In this document: positions 8,696-16,448 of the stretch, piece after piece
How positions within the stretch are numbered: the first letter of the stretch is position 1
How the letters are laid out: the number at the start of each line of letters is the position of its first letter
NCBI GenBank assembly: GCA_944323345.1
Contig: CALUSC010000002.1
Span: 1-64,000 of the forward strand
Length of the DNA: 64,000 nt
Reading direction: 5' to 3'
Origin: an uncultured Bacteroidales bacterium
Lineage (GTDB): Bacteria > Bacteroidota > Bacteroidia > Bacteroidales > UBA932
The notes under the pieces: model-generated
What the model was told of the DNA's origin: nothing
Seen by the model: only the letters and a program-made list of their open reading frames with translations
Database searches by the model: none
Translations under genes and position numbers: made by a program

Positions 8696-9160
8696 CTACA
8701 GCCAGCCTTCCTTTGAGACAGAATCTCCTGACGAACGTAATTCCACTGCATCCGAAGTTACGGATGCCGGGATGGATTCTTTCTCGTATGTGCAGACTTC
8801 ACCGGATGCGTTAGTGGCAGTGAGTACCAGGGTATTGCCGTTTACGGCAGCCTCATACTGACTGCCCCACGGAATTTCTCCTGAATATGTCCCGCTGACC
8901 TGTGTTCCGGTCACGGTATAGCTGCCGTATTTCAGTCTGTAACGTCCCTCCCCTATCTTCTGGTACAGATCGAAGTCTCCGCCTGTCCTGAAATCGATAT
9001 ATACGTCTATCCCTTCAGCCCCGATATCTATCTTGTCGGAGGAAACCAGATGCCACTGTCCGGAAATGTCCAGATCAGACGGGGCCTCATCTTTCTTGCA
9101 GGCTGCCGCTGCCAATACAAAGAGCGCCATACACAGAATCTTAAGTGCTGTCTTTTTCAT
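8696..9160 (-). CDS. Small lipocalin-like lipoprotein
   Basis: A lipoprotein of 154 residues: a lysine start, a hydrophobic stretch and a lipobox ending AAAAC, followed by KKDE. The rest reads as an eight-stranded lipocalin-like barrel (ISGQWHLVSSDKI, then alternating strands such as YGSYTVTGTQVSGTYSG). It ends in the tripeptide GWL, as does the S8 protease encoded just upstream. I use ATG 9160 rather than the start at 9187 because it places the signal peptide correctly and leaves a 17-bp gap after the protease stop. It is the last gene of the SusC/SusD/protease group and may bind or present a product of that system. No specific ligand can be predicted. Confidence 0.7.
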   Translation of the reverse strand: MKKTALKILCMALFVLAAAACKKDEAPSDLDISGQWHLVSSDKIDIGAEGIDVYIDFRTGGDFDLYQKIGEGRYRLKYGSYTVTGTQVSGTYSGEIPWGSQYEAAVNGNTLVLTATNASGEVCTYEKESIPASVTSDAVELRSSGDSVSKEGWL

Positions 9161-9177
9161 TTCAACCATATTAATAA

Positions 9178-11247
9178 CTACAACCATCCGTTGTTCGATG
9201 CGGCGATGCCGCGGGTGACTATGGATATTTCCTTCGAAATCTCCTGGCCGCCGTTTATCAGATCGTTTCCGACATTCGTCCCGCCCCCTACCGCACGGAC
9301 AGTCAGTTTGCCTGATCCGTAGAGTGTAGGATGTATGACGAGTCTTCCGTCCTCTATCGCAGGATCCGTTTCCAGTCCCAGAGCCTCCTTGTCAGCCTCG
9401 GAAATATCGACACCGAGATAAGTAAGCCCCTCGGCGCCGCCTCCGAAATATTCATCGAGATCCAGCGCCTGTTCTTCCCCTACAGCAGCCAGTATGCAAG
9501 GGGTCCCCTCGATCTGCATGAGCAGACGCCATGCATCCACGCTGCCGGTCCCCATTCTGGACCTGTAATTGTTCAGATTCATCTGCATGAGAGAACCGTT
9601 GTCGGCTCTGAGTGAAAGTTTGGAGCCTTCCAGCATACCGTCCAAATCATTTGCAGAAGACAGAATCATGGATACAAATTCTTCTCTGGTATAATGTTTT
9701 CCGAGTTTCTTCGCATAAGCGAGTCCCAGAGCCGCCACGCCGCTTACGTGCGGACAGGCCATGGATGTTCCCTGCATGTATGCGTATGTCTCACGCTCCC
9801 ACTCCCCGTCGGTGAAACCTTCCGGAATAGTAGAAAGCACACAGGCTTCGATGGTAGTCACACCGCCAGTACCGGACTCACCTCCAGGTGCCGCGATATT
9901 GCTGCCGTAGCCATAATTGCTGTACAGGGCCGGCAGTCCGTCCGAACCAAGGGCCGTAACACAGATACAGTCCGTATAGGCTCCCGGATAACATATAGTC
10001 GAAGTATAATTGTTGCCTGCAGAGAAAATAGCCAGACCGCCGTCGATGTACGGGCTGAAATTGTCATTTTCATTCATGAAATCGTCCAGTGCCATAGCCT
10101 GCGCTTCCGCCGGTCCGAATTTATAATCCGCATCATTCCTGTACGCTCCGGGATCGAATCCGAAAGAACCCTGGATAATGACAGCACCCATATCCTTTGC
10201 GTATTTGAAGGCCGCAGCCACACGGTCTACTGTGGCATACAGTTCTCCTTCGAATATCTGGCAGGTGATCATGCGGACACCGTCAGCATTGCCTGTACCA
10301 CCGGCCACACCGCAAACACCTATACCGTTGTTATTCTCGGCGGCCACCGTACCGGCCACATGGGTGCCATGTCCGGAACCTCTGTCCCAGGTGACAGGAG
10401 TATAGTCGTCATAGCAGAAATTCACTCCATGGATATCATCCACATAACCGTTTCCGTCATCGTCGACTCCCGGCTCGCCGTTCAGTTCCGCCTCATTCGT
10501 CCACATATTGTTTTTCAGATCGGGATGGTCATACCAGACACCGTCATCTATCACGGCCACTATGATATCCCTGTCTCCGCCTGTCAGACGCCATGCATCG
10601 AGGACATTTATATCTGCCCCTTCCCTGGCTGTCCTGCAAACGGATCCGTCATTCGAATAGTGCCACTGGTCGGCAAGACCCGGATCGTTGAAGACCGGAG
10701 ACTGACCTGTCGCCACAGCCGAAGAAGAAATCCTGGCTCCGGCCCCCTGATACGGATATACCTGAGGTTCTACAGCAGGATATACTATCGTATTGTACTG
10801 TACACCCTGGATATCAGGCCTGCCAGCCAGCGTTTCCGACATCCTGACCAGACTCTCGCTGTCGTCGAATGTAACCTTGAACCATCTGTGATACCTGTAG
10901 TCCGAACCCGAAGATTTCGTCAGGACTTCCCTGTCGCTACCGGGAAATATACGTCTGATACCTGAAATTCCGGTACCTGGGAATACTGCAGAAGCGTCAG
11001 CGGCAGAACCGTCCGAAGGAACCACGGAAGCCAGCTCAGACGCAAACTCTTCATCCACATAAATCAGGAGCGAACCGGCAGCGGCATCGGCGGCGGTTCC
11101 CATGATTTTCGAAGATACATTGTCTGAATCTCCGGTATTCACAGGAGATTCAGACAATGAACAAGCAGCAGCGGAAATCAGCAGAACCGCAGCAGCAGCC
11201 GGCATGGATATCCGGCAGAATATATTCCGAATTATTTTCATAATCAA
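9178..11247 (-). CDS. Subtilisin-family (S8) serine protease lipoprotein
   Basis: A protease of 689 residues with a lipoprotein signal (lipobox SAAAC), so probably held on the outer membrane or cell surface. The catalytic triad is complete: Asp234 (AVIDDG), His293 (GHGTHVAG) and Ser495 (GTSMACPHVSG), with the oxyanion Asn in SAGNN. Residues about 55-150 look like an inhibitor-type propeptide (LLIYVDEEF and RWFKVTF strands), which would be cut off on activation. A C-terminal beta domain of about 150 residues ends in NNGWL. It is cotranscribed with SusD (its start overlaps the SusD stop by 4 bp) and the small lipoprotein. That suggests extracellular protein or peptide breakdown feeding the SusCD importer; the substrate is unknown. 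Confidence 0.92.
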   Translation of the reverse strand: MIMKIIRNIFCRISMPAAAAVLLISAAACSLSESPVNTGDSDNVSSKIMGTAADAAAGSLLIYVDEEFASELASVVPSDGSAADASAVFPGTGISGIRRIFPGSDREVLTKSSGSDYRYHRWFKVTFDDSESLVRMSETLAGRPDIQGVQYNTIVYPAVEPQVYPYQGAGARISSSAVATGQSPVFNDPGLADQWHYSNDGSVCRTAREGADINVLDAWRLTGGDRDIIVAVIDDGVWYDHPDLKNNMWTNEAELNGEPGVDDDGNGYVDDIHGVNFCYDDYTPVTWDRGSGHGTHVAGTVAAENNNGIGVCGVAGGTGNADGVRMITCQIFEGELYATVDRVAAAFKYAKDMGAVIIQGSFGFDPGAYRNDADYKFGPAEAQAMALDDFMNENDNFSPYIDGGLAIFSAGNNYTSTICYPGAYTDCICVTALGSDGLPALYSNYGYGSNIAAPGGESGTGGVTTIEACVLSTIPEGFTDGEWERETYAYMQGTSMACPHVSGVAALGLAYAKKLGKHYTREEFVSMILSSANDLDGMLEGSKLSLRADNGSLMQMNLNNYRSRMGTGSVDAWRLLMQIEGTPCILAAVGEEQALDLDEYFGGGAEGLTYLGVDISEADKEALGLETDPAIEDGRLVIHPTLYGSGKLTVRAVGGGTNVGNDLINGGQEISKEISIVTRGIAASNNGWL

Positions 11248-12911
11248 TACCAGAAACCTGTCGGATCAGGATTATTCAGATTCGTCACTGCCGAATTGGC
11301 CTGGAGTTCGCTGCGAGGAATCACGATATTCCACTGCGGAGAACGTCCCTGCACATCGAATGCAAAGTCAGCTACGAAATTGCTTCCTGTCCTGGTAAAA
11401 CCTATATTAAGCCTCTTGTGGTCATACATCACTATGCCTTCACCCCAGAATTCGACGCGTTTGTGGAAAAGCATTTCCTGCAGGAATTCCGACAGTCCTG
11501 TGGCTTCGCAGGTATAGCTCTGGTCGACATAACGGTAAGTGTTCAGAAAATCTTCAAGCAGGCCAGCAGCATTGATACCGTTGCCGTCACGCTTCGCAGT
11601 AGCCTCGATCTTGATGAAATACATCTCCTCGACCCTCATCAGAGGAAAATCGGCACATGCTCCCATGGTGAAGTTGTCGACTTCTCCTGAAGCCGGTCTG
11701 AACTTGATGTTGGTATAAGGCTTGGCGTATGACTTGAAATTCTCCTGCTGTTCTGAAGAGCCGCAGAATTTATAGTCATAATAACCAGCATCCCAGTCAG
11801 GATCGAGCCATGAATGTTTTCTGAAATCAGCATCGTCGATGTTCCTGTAGAAAGTCCTGCTCGCTCCCGGAAGGACACGGCACCCGTAAGCCCACGTAGC
11901 CTCGGAAGACATGTGGGAAACATGATTCATGATGTTGGTGGTGTTTGCCGCAGTAAGCGTCAGACCCCATATCCATGAATTGTTGGCAGCACCGTTGTTG
12001 AATCCGTTCACAGGGTCTTCCCACTGTGCCTGCGTAAGAGGAGTCCTGCCGCTGGAGGTGATAGCCAGATCCGCATATTTTATGGCATTATCGTATGCTG
12101 CATCTGCACCTGCGTCATCATTGGCATCTTCCAGGTCCGCGCCTATTTCCAGATAGGCTCTGGCCAAAAGGCCATAGGCAGCCGCCAATGTCGGTCCGGT
12201 ATAGTTTGACGAGGATGAATTTCCGAAATATGTCAGGGCTGATCCGAGGTCTTCAAGAATGAAATCATACATATCCTCTCTGGTGGCCCTCGGATTATTC
12301 TGCGCCATGGCTTCCGTAGTATTCTCCGTCACTATCGGTACCGTAAGGTTCCTGATATTGGCATAAACACGCACATAGCTGTTCTCCTTGGGAATGTACA
12401 GCCTGGCAAGATCGAGATAAAACATGGCGCGGTAAGTATAGGCCTGAGCCAGCCACTCCCTTTCCTGCTGGTCCTCCGTATTATGGTCGATCCTGGATAT
12501 GATTTCATTCGTCTCCTTGATCCATGCGTAATACGCATCCCAGTAATATCCGCAATACTGATAGTCCGGCCCCATGCTGAGACATCCGATATAGTAGTTG
12601 AACTGGTTGTAGTTCGGCGTACCGAGAGACACTATGTCGGCCAGCATATAATCTGTCCTCAGACATATCGAAGGATAACCGAAATCAGTCTGGTCTCCGT
12701 ATGAGGAATAATACCCTGCCGTATTCGACGATATAAGGTCTGCTGGAAGGCCGTTCAGCAACAGTTCCACCGAATACTCGTCCAGCTGATCGTCTGTAAG
12801 GGTACCGTTATCCGGGAACGTCTCTTCAATACATCCGGCCGCCAATACAGGGACAGCCAGCACAATGGCGAAATTCTTCAATATTCTGTTTGTCATATTC
12901 TTCTTTCTCAT
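11244..12911 (-). CDS. SusD/RagB-family surface lipoprotein
   Basis: A SusD-like nutrient-binding lipoprotein of 555 residues, expected to form the lid over its SusC partner at the outer membrane. The signal peptide ends in the lipobox AAGC. The body shows TPR-like helices (RAMFYLDLARLY, AAAYGLLARAYLEIG) and the typical C-terminal ending (WNIVIPRSELQANSAV, NPDPTGFWY). It follows SusC with an interval of only 2 bp. A second ATG at 12896 would give a shorter signal peptide. Partner genes encode a protease and no glycoside hydrolase, so a peptide or glycopeptide substrate is more likely than starch-like glycans. Confidence 0.95.
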   Translation of the reverse strand: MRKKNMTNRILKNFAIVLAVPVLAAGCIEETFPDNGTLTDDQLDEYSVELLLNGLPADLISSNTAGYYSSYGDQTDFGYPSICLRTDYMLADIVSLGTPNYNQFNYYIGCLSMGPDYQYCGYYWDAYYAWIKETNEIISRIDHNTEDQQEREWLAQAYTYRAMFYLDLARLYIPKENSYVRVYANIRNLTVPIVTENTTEAMAQNNPRATREDMYDFILEDLGSALTYFGNSSSSNYTGPTLAAAYGLLARAYLEIGADLEDANDDAGADAAYDNAIKYADLAITSSGRTPLTQAQWEDPVNGFNNGAANNSWIWGLTLTAANTTNIMNHVSHMSSEATWAYGCRVLPGASRTFYRNIDDADFRKHSWLDPDWDAGYYDYKFCGSSEQQENFKSYAKPYTNIKFRPASGEVDNFTMGACADFPLMRVEEMYFIKIEATAKRDGNGINAAGLLEDFLNTYRYVDQSYTCEATGLSEFLQEMLFHKRVEFWGEGIVMYDHKRLNIGFTRTGSNFVADFAFDVQGRSPQWNIVIPRSELQANSAVTNLNNPDPTGFWY

Positions 12912-12913
12912 CA

Positions 12914-15900
12914 CTAGAATGTTATGTTAATGCCTCCTGACAGTGTACGTACAGGAGAATTCACTGCAGAATTCGTCGTTCCGCTGAAACTGTATCTCGG
13001 ATCGAATCCGGCACGTTTCGACCAATAAACGATATTGTCGCATGTCACGTAGACACGGAGCCTGCTCACGTGGAATTTCCTGGTGATATGTTCAGGTACC
13101 GTATAGCCTATCTGTGCGTTCTGCAAATTCAGATAACTGGCGTCAGTCAGATATCTGCTCGAAGTGGCGCCGTTATTCACATCCCCATAGACGAAACGCG
13201 GAATATTAGAATCCGGATTCTCCGGTGTCCATGCCTTCAGCACGTCCTTGTGGAAGTTGTACCCGATGGTATTTCCGGTAGGGGCCATCATATATGACGC
13301 ATATCCGCTGTCGTAGGAAAAGCCGCCTATCGAATATGTGAACGAAACTGAGACATCGAAGCCATAGAACTGGAGTGATGTTCCGAAACCGCCGTAGAGG
13401 TCAGGAGTAGGGTCATCGCACAGGTAGAAAGTGGCCTGGCTATAGTCATCAGTCGTAATGGTTCTCCCTGTCGGCTCACCGTATTCGTCCATCTCTTCCA
13501 TCCACCAGCGTTCGGCTCCGGTAGCAGGATCCACTCCGGCGGACTTAGGCATGTAGAACGTATTCAGCGGCAGGCCTTCACCGATGAACCTTTCTCCGCT
13601 CGCATATCCGGCATGGCCTTCCACCACCGATGTCTTGTTCTTGTCCGGAATCCTGAGTACCTTGTTCGTATAATGCGTGAAGTTCAGATATGCATCCCAC
13701 GAGAAATTCTTCGAACGCATGATGTTTCCGTTCAGGGCGACTTCTATACCGGAATTCCTCATGTCTCCGATATTGTCATAATATCCTCCGTAACCGATGG
13801 ATGGCGGAAGCGTGAAGAAATAGAGCATATCGGTGGTCTTGCGGTAGAAATACTCGGCAGAACCGGAAAGGCGGCCGCCGAACAGGCCGAAATCCACACC
13901 TGCATTGAAGTTCGTATTGGTCTCCCAGGTGATATCCTCGTTGCCTTTCTGTCTGAACGATACGCCAGGACGGTCTTCATTGTTATAGAGATTCCATGTA
14001 TCGATATACAGATAGTTCGGGATATTGTCATTTCCCTGCGAACCGATGGAAGCCTTGAGTTTGAGCATATCCACCCACGGAGCCTTGAACCAGGACTCTT
14101 CGTTGACGAGCCAGCCTGCTCCCACAGACCAGAAATTTCCCCAGCGGTGATCAGGATGGAATCTGGAAGACGCATCGCGACGGTAGGAAGCACTCAGGAA
14201 AATCTTGTTCGCATAGTCATACTGCGCGCGGGCGAAATATCCTTCATTATTGTACATGGACTGCGACGAGGTGGATGTCTGGCTGTCTATGATGGCTTCA
14301 TTCAGCTCATACATGTCCCCGGCTATCATCTGCGTCTTGGACGCTCCGAGATACGAATCCGTAGTCTTGTATGACTCATGTCCGAGAAGGACAGTAGCAT
14401 GATGCTTGCCGGCGAATGTCCTGTCCCAGTTGAGGAGCTGCTGGAGATTGAAATAGAAATTCCTGTTATGGTTCTTTGCCAGCACTCCTCCCGATGAGGC
14501 GAACTGTCCGTAATAAGGATTCTGGACCTGCGTGAGACGCACTCCGTCCACACCTGCCCCGGCATTGAAAGTAAAGGTGAAATCCTTCAGGAACTTGATT
14601 TCTACGAAACCTGTCCCGTTGAAGGCATTGCCTTCATTGTTCTGGAAATCGAGCTGCGACTGCTGGAGCGCGTTCGTGTTGTAGAAGCTCGGCCTTACTG
14701 CGCCGTTTTCTCCCGTACCGTAGTCATACATTGACCAGCCGTGCTGGTCTTTCATTATATTGTGATTGGCATCCCTTACGTAAAGAGGATAGATAGGGGC
14801 TATTCTGGTCGCCACGGCGAAAATATTCGACGTGCTGTTCACCACACCCTCTTCGTTTGCTCCGGAATCCCAGTTATAATTCGCATACGACATGTTGAGT
14901 CCGGTCTTGAGCCAGCTCTTTGCCTGGTAATCCGCTTTCAGTCTGACTGTATAGCGGTACATGTCCGACCCGTTGACTATACCCTTGTTATTCAGGTAAC
15001 CGAAAGAAGCGTAATAGCTGGACCTTTCAGTCGAACCGGAAATGCTGACATTGTATTCCTGGCGGAGGGAATTGCGGTAAGCCTCATCCACCCAGTTGTC
15101 CGGCTGGAGCCAGCGCTGCTCTCCGTTCGGCATTGTGACAAGATTTCCGAGGGTCGCGTCAGGGTTGATTTGTCCTCCCTCATTTATCAGGGTCTGTCCT
15201 CTCGGAACCGTATATACCATATATCCCAGATCATCGAGGGCTGCATTCGCGTTCAGATGAGCCATGGATGCGCTGGAACCGAGATCAGTCTCGTAATTGT
15301 AATATGCCTTGTAGTACGCTTCATAATACTGGCCCGGGTCAGTGATATAGTCGTAATCTTTGAGAGCTTTCGAGTTCCAGCCCCACTTCGCGTCAATGTT
15401 CACTACAGCATCCCCTGCCTTGGCCTTTTTCGTGGTGATCATGATGACTCCGTTGGCACCTCGCGCACCGTACAGGGCGTTGGATGCGGCATCCTTCAGC
15501 ACGGTCATGGACTCGATATCGTTAGGGTTGATATTGTTCAGGTCACCTGAATACGGCACCCCGTCCACTATATACAGAGGCTCTGAACCCGCATTGATGG
15601 AGCTTATACCACGGATCATGATGGATGGCGACGATCCGAGCGATCCCGAAGAAGTCGTCATCTGCACACCGGCCACCACTCCTTCCAGAGAACGCGTCAC
15701 ATTCGAATTCTGCACTTTGGCAATATCGGAAGATTTGACCACGGCAGCAGATCCGGTAAACGATTCGCGTGTGGCTGTACCGAACGCCACGACTATCGTC
15801 TCGTCCAGCATCTGGGTGTCCGGAGACAAGACGACATCATGCTGGGTCAGGCCGGCTACCTGGACTTCCGTCGCCACATAACCTATGGATGAAAAAATCA

Positions 15901-16111
15901 GCACGGCGTTTTCCGGAGCCGATATCGAATAATTTCCGTCCCCGTCGGAGCTGGCTCCTGTCATCGTACCCTTAATCTGGATAGACGCAAAAGGCACAGG
16001 CTCGCCGTTCGAGGAATCTGTCACTTTTCCAGTGACAATGATGTCCTGGGCGTACATCGCCAGCCCGGACAGAAGCGCTGTCACTGACAATAGCAGTCTT
16101 TTGATACTCAT
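12914..16111 (-). CDS. SusC/RagA-family TonB-linked outer membrane transporter
   Basis: A TonB-dependent transporter of 1065 residues. It has a signal peptide ending AMYAQ, an N-terminal carboxypeptidase-regulatory-like domain (ITGK-VTD to about residue 105), a TonB-box region (DETIVVAFGTATRESFTGS), a plug domain (MIRGISSINAG, YIVDGVPY, GARGANGVIMITTKKA) and a long 22-strand barrel ending in LSGGINITF. It would import a bulky substrate captured by the downstream SusD protein. There is no extra signalling domain of the kind seen in FecA-like SusC proteins and no sigma/anti-sigma pair next to it. The 337-bp gap upstream holds several hairpins but no recognisable TAnnTTTG promoter on this strand. 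Confidence 0.97.
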   Translation of the reverse strand: MSIKRLLLSVTALLSGLAMYAQDIIVTGKVTDSSNGEPVPFASIQIKGTMTGASSDGDGNYSISAPENAVLIFSSIGYVATEVQVAGLTQHDVVLSPDTQMLDETIVVAFGTATRESFTGSAAVVKSSDIAKVQNSNVTRSLEGVVAGVQMTTSSGSLGSSPSIMIRGISSINAGSEPLYIVDGVPYSGDLNNINPNDIESMTVLKDAASNALYGARGANGVIMITTKKAKAGDAVVNIDAKWGWNSKALKDYDYITDPGQYYEAYYKAYYNYETDLGSSASMAHLNANAALDDLGYMVYTVPRGQTLINEGGQINPDATLGNLVTMPNGEQRWLQPDNWVDEAYRNSLRQEYNVSISGSTERSSYYASFGYLNNKGIVNGSDMYRYTVRLKADYQAKSWLKTGLNMSYANYNWDSGANEEGVVNSTSNIFAVATRIAPIYPLYVRDANHNIMKDQHGWSMYDYGTGENGAVRPSFYNTNALQQSQLDFQNNEGNAFNGTGFVEIKFLKDFTFTFNAGAGVDGVRLTQVQNPYYGQFASSGGVLAKNHNRNFYFNLQQLLNWDRTFAGKHHATVLLGHESYKTTDSYLGASKTQMIAGDMYELNEAIIDSQTSTSSQSMYNNEGYFARAQYDYANKIFLSASYRRDASSRFHPDHRWGNFWSVGAGWLVNEESWFKAPWVDMLKLKASIGSQGNDNIPNYLYIDTWNLYNNEDRPGVSFRQKGNEDITWETNTNFNAGVDFGLFGGRLSGSAEYFYRKTTDMLYFFTLPPSIGYGGYYDNIGDMRNSGIEVALNGNIMRSKNFSWDAYLNFTHYTNKVLRIPDKNKTSVVEGHAGYASGERFIGEGLPLNTFYMPKSAGVDPATGAERWWMEEMDEYGEPTGRTITTDDYSQATFYLCDDPTPDLYGGFGTSLQFYGFDVSVSFTYSIGGFSYDSGYASYMMAPTGNTIGYNFHKDVLKAWTPENPDSNIPRFVYGDVNNGATSSRYLTDASYLNLQNAQIGYTVPEHITRKFHVSRLRVYVTCDNIVYWSKRAGFDPRYSFSGTTNSAVNSPVRTLSGGINITF

Positions 16112-16130
16112 TTTTATATCGATCTGTATT

Positions 16131-16189
16131 TAACGTCAGTTCGACGAACTATTATACTCAGGACCAGAGACTTCGTCGAACTGACGTTA
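16131..16189. repeat. Perfect 18-bp inverted repeat before SusC
   Basis: The arms at 16131-16148 and 16172-16189 are exact reverse complements (TAACGTCAGTTCGACGAA) with a 23-bp loop. A degenerate third copy occurs near 16326-16343 (TTCATCGAACTCACGTC). The element begins 19 bp before the SusC start codon, so in the SusC mRNA it would form a long hairpin. It looks like a REP-type element or a leader control structure. Confidence 0.85.
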
Positions 16190-16190
16190 C

Positions 16191-16364
16191 GATTTCTTCG
16201 AAATCTCTTTCCTTTTACGTGCCACCCCTCCTAAATCCTCCCCTTCGTATGGGAGGACTTACCTACGGATTCGTTTCCCGAATCCTATAAAAGAGGTAGT
16301 TCTCTGAAATTCACTGCGTTCTTTTCATCGAACTCACGTCATCTATGAAAAAACTTCAGTTTTT
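16191..16364. repeat. Array of four further short inverted repeats
   Basis: Four hairpin-forming sequences follow each other: GATTTC/GAAATC (16191-16205), TCCTCCC/GGGAGGA (16236-16257), GGATTCG/CGAATCC (16267-16285) and AAAAACT/AGTTTTT (16349-16364). Apart from these and the flanking terminator and 18-bp repeat, the 337-bp gap 16112-16448 contains no coding sequence. On the + strand no CAAAnnTA (the minus-strand -7 element) occurs in the gap. Confidence 0.7.
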
Positions 16365-16370
16365 ACCTTG

Positions 16371-16427
16371 AAAAAGGGTGTGACCCAAAAGCATCAAGGC
16401 TTTCAAGCCACGCCCCTTCCATACTGC
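16371..16427 (-). terminator. Intrinsic terminator of the Omp28/surface lipoprotein operon
   Basis: On the minus strand AAGGGGCGTGGCTTGAAAG pairs imperfectly with CTTTTGGGTCACACCCTT around a short loop, followed by a run of T. It lies about 20 bp after the stop of the 901-residue lipoprotein gene, separating that operon from SusC, though some readthrough is possible. Confidence 0.65.
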
Positions 16428-16448
16428 AGGGCATACGTCTGGAAATGA

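Noticed and set aside
9694..10965. 423-codon open frame on the + strand opposite the S8 protease gene
   Set aside because: It is the complement of a well-supported protease with full catalytic triad; the translation has no recognisable domain, start region or promoter.
13613..15550. Long + strand open frames (254 and 269 codons) opposite SusC
   Set aside because: Antisense shadows of the SusC gene; frequent Arg/Ile/His composition and no family resemblance.
16131..16189. Invertible promoter flanked by the 18-bp inverted repeat
   Set aside because: The 23-bp segment between the arms is too short for a promoter and holds no TAnnTTTG in either orientation; no invertase gene lies nearby.
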